A DNA stretch of 64,000 nucleotides from G963676655 sp963678305 (GTDB lineage Bacteria; Verrucomicrobiota; Lentisphaeria; Victivallales; Victivallaceae). Both the position numbers and the translations under genes were made by a program. Where the stretch lies: assembly GCA_963678305.2 (NCBI GenBank), contig CAXXVV010000011.1:620001-684000 (forward strand), given 5' to 3'. Under the pieces are notes generated by a model. That model was not told where the DNA came from, did no database searches, and was given only the letters and a program-made list of their open reading frames with translations. Shown one piece after another: positions 1 through 7,206 of this stretch (positions are counted from its first letter, which is position 1; each line of letters opens with the position of its first letter).

Positions 1-416
1 ATACGCTCAAACAGGCTGACAGTCAGCGTATCGGGCAGACTCCGGAACACTTTGGCGGATTCGACACTGGGGATTTTTTTCAATTTTTTGCGTAGAGACG
101 GCAGGTTCAACGAAAACAGGTTGTCTTTGCCCGGAGTCAATTTCAAATATTGGGTGATCAGTTTGGAACGGGCATTCCACCAACCGGAGCTTTGGACCTC
201 GACTTTCCTTAGTGTGAAACGGGTATTCCCGGCAAAAAGCGCATGCTGAAACAACCATAACCCAACAATGATCCCTCCCAGCAATATCATAATAATGGCA
301 ATAATGAGAAAAACCCGCGCATATTTCCAGCGGTTGACTCCCGTCTTTTTTCTGGTAGCCGCAGATGCCTTGCTGTTTGTGTTTTTCTCTTTTTCAGGTG
401 TATTCGTTTTTGCCAT
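1..416 (-). CDS. ftsQ: Cell division protein FtsQ, partial (C-terminus outside window)
   Basis: The reading frame starts at the ATG complementary to 414-416, a few bases after an AGGAA ribosome site, and runs off the window start after about 138 codons. The visible part is a Lys/Thr-rich cytoplasmic tail (about residues 1-30), one transmembrane helix (about 33-57), and a periplasmic segment with the FtsQ-type POTRA pattern: a FTLRKVEV strand followed by about 50 residues ending SLPDTLTVSLFER. FtsQ links early and late divisome proteins and acts in the inner membrane. The gene sits just beyond the terminator at 528-561, so it has its own promoter. No neighbouring mur or fts gene is visible inside the window. 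The family is inferred from topology and the POTRA-like pattern only; the FtsQ beta domain lies outside. Confidence 0.72.
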   Translation of the reverse strand, partial: MAKTNTPEKEKNTNSKASAATRKKTGVNRWKYARVFLIIAIIMILLGGIIVGLWLFQHALFAGNTRFTLRKVEVQSSGWWNARSKLITQYLKLTPGKDNLFSLNLPSLRKKLKKIPSVESAKVFRSLPDTLTVSLFER

Positions 417-527
417 AGTTTCCTGTTAACAGATAAATTATTTGAGGTAGCCGGACAATCATACTATAACACGAAAAAAGTAAAAATCACAGGCAAAATT
501 GAAATTTTTTTCAATCGATCCGATTAT

Positions 528-561
528 AAATAAAAAAGCCGCGGCAACAATGGCCGCGGCT
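528..561 (-). terminator. Rho-independent terminator of the plsC operon
   Basis: A perfect 9-bp stem (AGCCGCGGC at 537-545 with GCCGCGGCT at 553-561) encloses a 7-base loop. On the minus strand it is followed directly by a T-rich tract. It ends the minus-strand run plsC, CobS-like gene and small membrane protein, and separates it from ftsQ. Confidence 0.9.
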
Positions 562-572
562 GCTCAAAAGCC

Positions 573-974
573 TTATAGCTCAGGTCGTGGCGGATCAACA
601 AATTCAATCGGAATTTCTTCGCCGTCATCAAGTTCATATACCGGGGTTGCGGAAGCGTCTCCACCCGGTACTTCAATGTGCTCTACTTCCCCGTCTTCTT
701 CGATCTCATATTCATAGACCATCTGACCTGTTTTATCAATCAGTTCGACCAGCAGTTTATTGGCGCGGCGCTGTTCCATGACCAGTTCGGACATGGATAC
801 CTGCATTTTTCGCAGATTCGGGGCATATCCGCTCAGATTGGTTTCAACCGTTTTTTTCATTTTTTTGAATTCAAGATAAAATTTGGACAGCTTGGCCATA
901 CCCAGAACAAAGACAAGCCAAGTTAAAGAAAATACACAAATTAAGGTTATTAATTCGGTTGTAGATAGATTCAT
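573..974 (-). CDS. Small membrane protein with a helical/coiled region and acidic tail
   Basis: This 133-residue protein belongs to no family I recognise. One N-terminal transmembrane helix (about residues 7-28) is followed by a charged, probably helical stretch (about 29-85, rich in K, E, M and L). The tail is acidic and Pro-rich, with several E/D runs ending in PPRPEL. It is the last gene of the minus-strand run after plsC and the CobS-like gene, and the terminator at 528-561 follows 11 bases after its stop. The topology suggests a membrane-anchored scaffold or adaptor; no catalytic motif is visible. It is likely a real gene because of its terminator and its position. Confidence 0.7.
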   Translation of the reverse strand: MNLSTTELITLICVFSLTWLVFVLGMAKLSKFYLEFKKMKKTVETNLSGYAPNLRKMQVSMSELVMEQRRANKLLVELIDKTGQMVYEYEIEEDGEVEHIEVPGGDASATPVYELDDGEEIPIEFVDPPRPEL

Positions 975-1066
975 AATGTCGCCTTGATTAAATAATAAAT
1001 ATCCTGAAATTATTATTATACTCTACTAAGTTGAAAAATGCAAATTATTTGTCAAAAATAACCTGC

Positions 1067-1855
1067 TTACCTCAACAGTAAAAAGCCGGCAAAAAGAACG
1101 GCTAATTCGATCAATGCACCGGCAATTCCGATTATTCTGACATTTATCATGCCATCAAAATCTTTTGCGCAAATGTTACGAAACAGCCAGACCAGTAATC
1201 CGCAGCAGATTAAACCCGCAAGGGCGGAGTACGGGGCTGAAATAAATACTATTATTAATAAGATAGTTGCAATCAGCCAGAGCCGTTTGAACATGCTTTC
1301 AGTTCCATCCAAAACCGGTTCGCCGGTTGACATCAGCGGCAATGCGCCCAGAGTTGCCTGGGCCGTATATGACAGCATTATCGCACCGGCAATAATAATA
1401 GTCTGGGATTTTTGATATAGAACAAAAAAACAGACTGCTTTGATAAGCAGTATCGCGATCATGGTTAGGATTCCGGCCGGAGTGCTGACCGCATTGAATT
1501 CAGGTTTGCTGCGCAGCAGGGCCTCGTGGGTTTGCAGCCCTTCGAAGCGCAGTTCGACAAATGAGGCCATGGCGCCGACTGAGCGCCCTGATGTGAAGTA
1601 TTCCAGTCCGATGAGGCAAATCAGGGTGAACAGAACTGCACCGGCCATGGCGTTGGGCAGCATTGAGGTAAGCCTGCCGACCATAACAGCGCACAGGCCC
1701 AGGATAAAGCCCAGAATCGGGAATGCATAGATGGTGAATTCGGACAGTAGTTCCGGGTCGGCGTTGTCGATGTGCTTGCTCAGTTTCCCCGGACAGGCGG
1801 GGTCCAGTAACATTTCCCAGGCGTTGCCGAGGGCGGCTAAAGCGGTTTTAAACAT
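1067..1855 (-). CDS. CobS-superfamily-like polytopic membrane protein, probably not a standard cobalamin synthase
   Basis: The 262-residue protein has about six or seven hydrophobic segments. Its layout resembles adenosylcobinamide-GDP ribazoletransferase (CobS): an early FPILGFILG segment matching the CobS FPxxGxxLG helix, and a C-terminal NVRIIGIAGALIELA segment placed like the GGxTGDxLGAxxE motif. However, the Asp-rich metal-binding signature (HxDGLxDxxDG type) is absent; that position reads GRSVGAMASFVELRFEG. The C-terminal GD is missing too. It starts two bases after the plsC stop, so the two are probably co-translated. A membrane-lipid role is as likely as a cobamide one. The family call is an inference from a few conserved positions. 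Confidence 0.5.
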   Translation of the reverse strand: MFKTALAALGNAWEMLLDPACPGKLSKHIDNADPELLSEFTIYAFPILGFILGLCAVMVGRLTSMLPNAMAGAVLFTLICLIGLEYFTSGRSVGAMASFVELRFEGLQTHEALLRSKPEFNAVSTPAGILTMIAILLIKAVCFFVLYQKSQTIIIAGAIMLSYTAQATLGALPLMSTGEPVLDGTESMFKRLWLIATILLIIVFISAPYSALAGLICCGLLVWLFRNICAKDFDGMINVRIIGIAGALIELAVLFAGFLLLR

Positions 1856-1857
1856 CG

Positions 1858-2673
1858 TTATTTGTCCTTCGGTATTTTAAATTGATCGATCGGGGCGTCG
1901 GGTGGAAAGCCGGTGACCGTGCTATAAGTCTCCTGCATTGCTTTCAGGGTGATTTCCGCCAGTTCCTTTCTTGACAGGTCAGGGGTTGGATATATTGCCG
2001 GTAAAATATGTAAATCGACTTTTATTGTCCAGTAACTCAGCATGCGCCAGATATGGGGCAGCAGTTCCTGGTTGCCGAACCACGGTATAGTGTTGCCGTC
2101 CCTGGTGTCATAATAAACCGTGATGATTGGCAGGATTGGCAGTCCGGTACCGGAAACGGCCTGGAACGCGGTTGATTTGAACGGCAGAAGGCCATGCTTC
2201 CCGTCCGTACTGGTTCCCTCCGGGTAGACAATCAGGTTGATTCCCTCTTCCAGTGTTTCCCGGAATTTTTCAACCACTACCCCGGCTTCCTGTTTTGAGT
2301 GACGATTGATCCAGATCGGCTGATTAAGACTCAGGATCGCTCCAAGAAACGGCCATGATTTGATCTGCTGTTTGGGCGCGAAACGAACCGGGAAACAAGA
2401 GGAATGCGCAACAATATCACAGTATCCCATGTGATTGGAAACTATCAGGCCCCCTTTTTCCAACTGGTTGGGATTGCCGTAAATATTGATTTTCATGCCG
2501 ATTATCCAGCGCAGGCCTTGTCCCCAAAGCAAAGTACACCTGGAACTGAAACGGCGGCCGTCTCCATTTTTTTTGAACAAAAGTCCGATTGAAGTATAAA
2601 TTGCCACGAAAACCATCCAGACACACACCATTCCCAGTTTAATAAATCGTAATATATAACGAAATATCGCCAT
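1858..2673 (-). CDS. plsC: 1-acyl-sn-glycerol-3-phosphate acyltransferase (PlsC/LPLAT family)
   Basis: The enzyme transfers an acyl chain to lysophosphatidate to make phosphatidate, a membrane phospholipid precursor, at the inner membrane. The 271-residue protein has an N-terminal hydrophobic anchor (about residues 8-32), the catalytic NHxxxxD box as VSNHMGYCDI (His about 81, Asp about 86), and the substrate-binding PEGTS box at about 151-155. Length is normal for the family. It is the first gene of a minus-strand run with the CobS-like gene two bases downstream. A promoter, a 10-bp inverted repeat and a possible attenuator lie in its leader. Assignment to another LPLAT subfamily, such as ornithine-lipid or lipid A-type acylation, cannot be excluded. 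Confidence 0.88.
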   Translation of the reverse strand: MAIFRYILRFIKLGMVCVWMVFVAIYTSIGLLFKKNGDGRRFSSRCTLLWGQGLRWIIGMKINIYGNPNQLEKGGLIVSNHMGYCDIVAHSSCFPVRFAPKQQIKSWPFLGAILSLNQPIWINRHSKQEAGVVVEKFRETLEEGINLIVYPEGTSTDGKHGLLPFKSTAFQAVSGTGLPILPIITVYYDTRDGNTIPWFGNQELLPHIWRMLSYWTIKVDLHILPAIYPTPDLSRKELAEITLKAMQETYSTVTGFPPDAPIDQFKIPKDK

Positions 2674-2802
2674 CTTTTTTTTCCCTCAAACTTCGTATTG
2701 TCCATTCCGGCTTTTCTGCCGGATCTGTAAATCCTTAATTCCGGTTTGTTATCAAAAAACATAATTCCGTAACGGGTTACGAATATTATGACTCTGCTCT
2801 CC

Positions 2803-2867
2803 GGTTGCGTAACTCTTGTAAAAAAACGGCCTGATAGCCCGCCTCATTTGAGCTTTCGGCCGCAACC
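2803..2867 (-). promoter_or_regulatory. Possible transcription attenuator in the plsC leader
   Basis: On the minus strand a GC stem (GGCCG at 2858-2862 with CGGCC at 2827-2831) encloses a short GAG/CTC hairpin and is followed by seven T residues (2820-2826), which looks like an intrinsic terminator. An alternative 7-bp pairing joins 2861-2867 with 2803-2809 (GGTTGCG/CGCAACC) and shares bases with the terminator stem. The two folds would exclude each other, as in an attenuator or riboswitch expression platform. I do not recognise a known riboswitch class. The region lies between the promoter at 2927-2954 and plsC. Confidence 0.4.
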
Positions 2868-2886
2868 CGCTTTTGACTTTGATCCA

Positions 2887-2914
2887 ATATTGTTTAGCTA
2901 TTTATAAACAATAT
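2887..2914. repeat. 10-bp perfect inverted repeat at the expected 5' end of the plsC transcript
   Basis: ATATTGTTTA (2887-2896) and TAAACAATAT (2905-2914) are perfectly complementary around an 8-base spacer. The repeat begins about 13 bases downstream of the -10 box of the minus-strand promoter, so it would form either a 5' stabilising hairpin or a repressor site. Confidence 0.6.
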
Positions 2915-2926
2915 CGAAATAATATA

Positions 2927-2954
2927 ATTATAATCGTATTTAATAAAAAATCAA
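2927..2954 (-). promoter_or_regulatory. Sigma70-type promoter for the plsC leader
   Basis: On the minus strand TTGATT (2949-2954) and TATAAT (2927-2932) are 16 bases apart. It lies downstream of the purC terminator and upstream of the inverted repeat and attenuator-like structure. Confidence 0.55.
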
Positions 2955-3012
2955 GCTCAGGTTTTTTTGCAACATAACTTTTATCACCATAATCCCGGCT
3001 CAGGATGGCGGC

Positions 3013-3042
3013 AAAAAAAAACAGCGGCACAATGTCCGCTGT
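3013..3042 (-). terminator. Rho-independent terminator of purC
   Basis: The stem ACAGCGG (3021-3027) pairs with CCGCTGT (3036-3042) around an 8-base loop. On the minus strand it is followed by eight T residues. It lies about 30 bases after the purC stop. Confidence 0.88.
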
Positions 3043-3069
3043 CTTTTCAGTATAATTTTTTTCGGAATA

Positions 3070-3966
3070 TTAGAGGTCTTTGCCGGTGATCTTTTTGTAA
3101 GCCTCGAGATATTTCTCGGTTGTTCTGGCGACAACTTCATCCGGCAGTGTCGGACCCGGAGCTGTTTTGCCCCAGTCGAGGGTTTCCAGGTAGTCGCGGA
3201 CATACTGCTTGTCAAGACTCGGGGGGCTGCAGCCGACTTCATATTTTTCGGCCGGCCAGAAACGGCTTGAGTCAGGGGTCAAAACTTCGTCGATCAGGAT
3301 GATTTCGCCGTTTAGTTCGCCGAATTCAAACTTGGTGTCGGCCAGAATGATGCCGCGTTCACGGGCATAATCGGCGGCGGTATTGTAAATCTTGAGGGTC
3401 AGGTCACGAATTTGTTCGGCCTTTTCCTGCCCGATCAGCTCAACCGTGCGTTCAAAAGAAATTGTTTCGTCATGCAGACCCTGTTCGGCTTTGGTGGACG
3501 GAGTGAAGAGTGCTTCATCGAGTTTTTCCGCCTGACGGTAACCGGCACGCAGCGGAATACCGGAAACTTTGCCTTCGCGCTGATAATCTTTCCAGCCGCT
3601 GCCGACGATGTAGCCGCGGGCGATACATTCAACCGGGAGCGGTTGGGCTTTTTTAACAATCATGGCGCGTCCCTGCAAATCGTTTACGAACGGTTTGAGT
3701 TCTTCGCGTGATGAGATGTCAGCGGTGATCAGGTGGTTGGGCATCCAGTCCATCAGCTCGAACCAGAACAGTGATAGTTTAGTCAGGACTTCGCCTTTGC
3801 GCGGAATGCCGTTCGGCATAACCACGTCGAACGCGCTGAGGCGGTCGCTGGCGATAAACAGCAGGCTGTCGCCCAGATCATAAATATCTCGCACTTTGCC
3901 GCGATTAAGCAGGGTGACGCCGGGAATTTCACTTTGGATCAAAGCATTGTTCTTGTCGTAGTTCAT
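3070..3966 (-). CDS. purC: Phosphoribosylaminoimidazole-succinocarboxamide synthase (SAICAR synthetase)
   Basis: PurC joins CAIR and aspartate with ATP to give SAICAR in purine synthesis, in the cytosol. The protein shows the family's N-terminal GKVRDIYDLGD loop, the SDRLSAFDVVMPNGIPRKG block, the PLPVECIARGYIVGSGW segment and the C-terminal VLTPDSSRFW motif. The start used here (ATG at 3964-3966) follows an AGGGAT ribosome site; an in-frame ATG at 3999 adds 11 residues with no family match. The 298-residue length fits the long-form PurC of many bacteria. It is monocistronic: its terminator is at 3013-3042, and rplU upstream ends with its own terminator. Confidence 0.95.
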   Translation of the reverse strand: MNYDKNNALIQSEIPGVTLLNRGKVRDIYDLGDSLLFIASDRLSAFDVVMPNGIPRKGEVLTKLSLFWFELMDWMPNHLITADISSREELKPFVNDLQGRAMIVKKAQPLPVECIARGYIVGSGWKDYQREGKVSGIPLRAGYRQAEKLDEALFTPSTKAEQGLHDETISFERTVELIGQEKAEQIRDLTLKIYNTAADYARERGIILADTKFEFGELNGEIILIDEVLTPDSSRFWPAEKYEVGCSPPSLDKQYVRDYLETLDWGKTAPGPTLPDEVVARTTEKYLEAYKKITGKDL

Positions 3967-4160
3967 TTCAGATCCCTTTTCTCTTGTGTTCAGTTTCAAG
4001 TGATATTAAATATAAGTCGCCGGAATTTTGGGGCGGTTTCTAAATAAAATAATGTACAGCATAGCAGCGTTATGTAAACTTTATTTTATGAAGAAAAGGC
4101 ATAAAATAACCAGACTTGGTATTAAATTCATCTGGAAACTGGACACTAACATTAATATAC

Positions 4161-4197
4161 AAAAAAGGCGGTTCGAGATTTATGGGCTCGAACCGCC
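4161..4197 (-). terminator. Strong rho-independent terminator of rplU
   Basis: A perfect 11-bp stem (GGCGGTTCGAG at 4167-4177 with its complement at 4187-4197) has a 9-base loop and is followed on the minus strand by six T residues. It closes rplU as a single-gene transcript. Confidence 0.95.
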
Positions 4198-4223
4198 GTA
4201 AATAGTCAGTCAAACAGTCTGTG

Positions 4224-4541
4224 TCAGCCGGCGTTGATCGCTGAGATCTTGACGCTGGTCAATTCCTGACGATGACCAATCTTGCGACGGTAGCCCTTAC
4301 GGCGTTTCATTTTGAAAGCAATAAGCTTCTTGCCGCGGAACTGATCAACTACTTCGGCTTCAACAGCCGCGTTTTCCAGTTTCGGGGTGCCGACGTTAAG
4401 TTCGCCGCCTTCTTCGCCGATAGCCAGGACTTCGTCAAAAGTGATTTTATCACCGGCTTCGCCGCCGATGCGTTCAATTTCAATCACGTCATCCACTTTG
4501 ACTTTATACTGTTTACCGCCGGTTGCCATAATCGCATACAT
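4224..4541 (-). CDS. rplU: 50S ribosomal protein L21
   Basis: The 105-residue protein starts MYAIMATGGKQYKV and carries the L21 hallmarks: the GGKQYKV start, FRGKKLIAFKMKRRKGYRRKIGHRQ, and a basic C-terminal half that binds 23S rRNA. An AAGGAG ribosome site lies 9 bases before the ATG. L21 is usually followed by rpmA (L27), but here a strong terminator follows at once and no rpmA is seen in the window. The L27 gene must therefore be elsewhere. Confidence 0.97.
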   Translation of the reverse strand: MYAIMATGGKQYKVKVDDVIEIERIGGEAGDKITFDEVLAIGEEGGELNVGTPKLENAAVEAEVVDQFRGKKLIAFKMKRRKGYRRKIGHRQELTSVKISAINAG

Positions 4542-4599
4542 TGTTCCGGTCTCCTTGGATTATTTTAAATTAATTGTTAATTTTTCTACACAAGAGCAT

Positions 4600-4629
4600 A
4601 TAATATAGTCGATTCACAAAGAAAATCAA
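4600..4629 (-). promoter_or_regulatory. Probable promoter of rplU
   Basis: On the minus strand TTGATT (4624-4629) lies 18 bases from TATTAT (4600-4605), or 16 bases from the overlapping TATATT. It is about 60 bases upstream of the rplU start. The rest of 4630-4830 is AT-rich and shows nothing else I can name. Confidence 0.42.
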
Positions 4630-4840
4630 ATCGCTTTTCAAAATAATATCAAAAATCTTAAACAGGATTATCAAGATCAATAACAATAATAACGATTGTT
4701 TTTTAAAAAATGATCACATCATTTTGGATTCCGTGAATTTGAAATTCAATCAAAGTCATAAAAAATACTGCCAGATCATATTTTAGTCAATTGCAACCCT
4801 GCATTTAATCAGTTTATTTCCGGTTTTTTTGTTATACAGC

Positions 4841-4882
4841 TTGACAGAATGTGTTTTTTCTGATATATTCATCTATATGAAT
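4841..4882 (+). promoter_or_regulatory. Promoter with palindromic operator upstream of the first GntR-SBP regulator
   Basis: TTGACA (4841-4846) and TATATT (4864-4869) are exactly 17 bases apart. The inverted repeat ATTCAT-CTAT-ATGAAT (4867-4882) overlaps the -10 box and the start region. The same architecture and arms recur at 6292-6333 before the next gene, so the site is probably an autoregulatory operator for the adjacent GntR protein. Confidence 0.75.
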
Positions 4883-4904
4883 TTATAAAATTGTAAGGGA
4901 ATGA

Positions 4905-6275
4905 ATGAAAACATCCTCATATATGTCGATATATCATGCGGTAAAAACGCAGATTAATTCCGGCCGGCTGTCGGTCGGGGAGCGTTTGCCGACCGAGCCG
5001 GAGCTGGCCAGGCATTTCGGGGTTTCTATTGGAACGTTACGTAAGGGCATTGATCAACTGGTACTGGAGGGGTTGGTTAAGCGGGAGCAGGGGCGTGGTA
5101 CGTATGTCAAGCAGGCTGGTGTTGCTGCGGTGGATGATTCAGAGAGTGAAGATTTTATTTTTGGTTGTGCTTTGACTATGCTGGAGCAGGATGTGCTGAA
5201 TCGACTGATTTTCAGGGGGGATGGGTTTCGGCAGATGTCTCTGCCGTCTCCTTTGAATGTCAATCCTGAATTGTCGCAATTATGGCAGGGGGCGTCTTTG
5301 GTTCAAATCCCCTTGTCAATGTTTCCTTCGCCTGAGCTTGAAGCATTCCTGGCTCCATTGCCGCGGCAAATCGTGCAAAAGGCGGAGGCGCAGGTCCCGG
5401 CTCATATCTTGAGTAAGTGCCGTACATTTGACGGTCAGTTAAGGGTGATGCCTCTGGTGGTTAATCCGACCGTATGTTATTGCTGGAAACCGGCCTTTGA
5501 GCGAGCTGGGGTTTCGCTTCCGTCGGGTGATTGGACTTTTGAGCAATTTATTGATATATGCCGAAAACTGGCGTCCGCGAACGAGAAGCCGGCTTTTGGT
5601 CTTATGCCTTTTCCGGGGTTGGTCTATGAGTTGCTGTTATGGGGGTATGGCGGGGATTATTATGATGCTGATGGAATGCCGTGGCTGCCCGAGCAGCCTT
5701 TTACGGCAATGATGAGTTTTTTACGGGCGATGTACAGGGAGGACTTGTGTTTTAATCCTTTTGGCCATGCAGTGACCGGGAAGCAGTGTTTTACGCGTCC
5801 GGAATTCTGTGTGTCCTTCTGTGGTCCTATTGGCGTTTCTCATATTGATGAGGTCGAACAATGGCATGTCTGTAGTGTCCCGGGATCGGCAACCTGTGCG
5901 GCTGTCGTTGGTTTGGGGGTTCCCTGTAATAGTCCTTGCCCTGAAAAGGCTTTTTCGATGCTTGAACGAGTTGGTTCTGTTGGCTCAGAGGGGGGTGATG
6001 CGGGGATGCAGGGAGAGATGCCTGCGCTTGAAAATGAAATCGCGCGGTGGGTGGCAAAGCAGAAAGTGACCGGGGGAGATGCCTTTTCATGTGCTGTTCA
6101 AGCCTGTCGTTTGCTTGATGGCAGGCGGGGTTTTGAGCGCTGGTGGCGTGAGGTTTATTCTTTGTTTGATGATATTGCCAGGGGGCGGATTTCGATTGTC
6201 GATGGCAGGGAGAAGGTAATTGCGGTGCTGATGCGGCACCGGGTCCGGGGCGGAGACGTTTCTTTTTTCTTATAA
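4905..6275 (+). CDS. GntR-type regulator fused to a solute-binding-protein (PBP2-like) sensor domain
   Basis: Residues 1-70 form a GntR winged helix: RLPTEPELARHFGVSIGTLR and the wing GLVKREQGRGTYV. The remaining 380 residues are not FCD, UTRA or LacI-like. They resemble extracellular sugar-binding proteins (SBP_bac_1), for example a segment reading GDWTFEQFIDICRKLA after PLVVNPTVCYCW, and a YDADGMPWL segment. There is no signal peptide, so this would be a cytoplasmic ligand sensor. An AAGGGA site precedes the ATG. Its promoter and that of the next gene share a palindrome, suggesting it controls itself and the pseudopilin/enzyme operon. The coding strand is unusually rich in G runs. The sensor-domain call is by pattern only. 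Confidence 0.75.
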   Translation: MKTSSYMSIYHAVKTQINSGRLSVGERLPTEPELARHFGVSIGTLRKGIDQLVLEGLVKREQGRGTYVKQAGVAAVDDSESEDFIFGCALTMLEQDVLNRLIFRGDGFRQMSLPSPLNVNPELSQLWQGASLVQIPLSMFPSPELEAFLAPLPRQIVQKAEAQVPAHILSKCRTFDGQLRVMPLVVNPTVCYCWKPAFERAGVSLPSGDWTFEQFIDICRKLASANEKPAFGLMPFPGLVYELLLWGYGGDYYDADGMPWLPEQPFTAMMSFLRAMYREDLCFNPFGHAVTGKQCFTRPEFCVSFCGPIGVSHIDEVEQWHVCSVPGSATCAAVVGLGVPCNSPCPEKAFSMLERVGSVGSEGGDAGMQGEMPALENEIARWVAKQKVTGGDAFSCAVQACRLLDGRRGFERWWREVYSLFDDIARGRISIVDGREKVIAVLMRHRVRGGDVSFFL

Positions 6276-6291
6276 TTCAATAAACAGGGGG

Positions 6292-6333
6292 TTGACAATT
6301 CCGGTCCTTTGTGTTATATTCATATATATGAAT
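6292..6333 (+). promoter_or_regulatory. Promoter with perfect palindromic operator for the pseudopilin 1 operon
   Basis: TTGACA (6292-6297) and TATATT (6315-6320) are 17 bases apart. ATTCATATATATGAAT (6318-6333) is a perfect 16-bp palindrome overlapping the -10 box and start region. It matches the site at 4867-4882 in 14 of 16 positions and in position relative to the promoter. This points to repression of both units by the same protein, most simply the GntR-SBP regulator at 4905-6275. Confidence 0.78.
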
Positions 6334-6401
6334 TGAATGAATGTCTATAAAAGATGCGAAATTCCTGTATAAAAAACACATATTGCCAAAGGAGACACAA
6401 A

Positions 6402-7103
6402 ATGTGCAAATTTCAGAAACAGTCTGCGGTTATCGGGGACTTTGAACATTCTTATCCGGAGTCAAAAGTCAGGAAGGAATTATTTACATTAATAGAATTG
6501 CTGGTTGTGATAGCGATTATTGCTATTCTTGCCAGCATGTTGCTTCCTGCGCTAAATTCGGCTCGTGACAAAGCCAAAAAAATCAGTTGCGCCAATAATC
6601 TCAAACAGATAGGAGGAGCCCATGAGTTTTATTCCATGGATTACAGCGACTATGTCATTCCGTGTTACAGCACCGGCGCGTGGTACTACCGGCCGGACCC
6701 GGGAATATGGTCTTTTGTCGGTTACAATAAAAACATATTTTACGGCGAAGTTCCGATCGCACGCTGCCCTTCCGACACCAGTCCCCAGGAACTGGTTGCC
6801 AAATATCCGGCGCTGAGTTACGCCCAAAACATTCAGACCGGTTGGAATGTTGGCTTAACGAACCGGTTTACTAAATGTTACAGAACGACGCAGTTCAAGT
6901 TCCCGTCAAAGTTTATGATGACAGTTGATGCCGCAACATACAATGTGAATTCATCCGGCAGCAGTACAACAGTTGTTGAAGACAGGCACCATGGCCGGGT
7001 AAATCTGCTGTTCAAGGACGGGCACGTCGGGGATCATACACCGGTCCTGCCTCCGGATGGAACTTTATGGCGAATTTCCGGAAAATGGTCCGGCTCGTAT
7101 TGA
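6402..7103 (+). CDS. Pseudopilin-like protein 1 (prepilin-type N-terminus, H-x9-DG tail)
   Basis: The start at 6402 is chosen because AAAGGAG lies 7 bases upstream; an earlier in-frame ATG at 6354 lacks a ribosome site. After a 30-residue hydrophilic leader comes the type IV pilin-like helix FTLIELLVVIAIIAIL, then a globular domain of about 170 residues, then an H-x9-DG motif (HHGRVNLLFKDG) near the end. This architecture is common and multi-copy in Lentisphaerota and Planctomycetota. The residue before Phe is Leu, not the Gly required for standard prepilin peptidase cleavage. It is the first gene of the operon controlled from 6292-6333 and precedes a secreted enzyme-like gene. Its molecular role is unknown. 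Confidence 0.85.
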   Translation: MCKFQKQSAVIGDFEHSYPESKVRKELFTLIELLVVIAIIAILASMLLPALNSARDKAKKISCANNLKQIGGAHEFYSMDYSDYVIPCYSTGAWYYRPDPGIWSFVGYNKNIFYGEVPIARCPSDTSPQELVAKYPALSYAQNIQTGWNVGLTNRFTKCYRTTQFKFPSKFMMTVDAATYNVNSSGSSTTVVEDRHHGRVNLLFKDGHVGDHTPVLPPDGTLWRISGKWSGSY

Positions 7104-7206
7104 TTCCGCAAAAAACCGTATTATCCGATTGACCATTTTTAAAAATTATCTGGTAAAACCAGGAAGTTGTTTCTTTCAGCTCTAAGAAAACTGTAACAGG
7201 GAAATT

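Noticed and set aside
2803..2867. Known cobalamin or c-di-GMP riboswitch
   Set aside because: The conserved cores of these classes are not seen; only a generic attenuator-like layout is supported.
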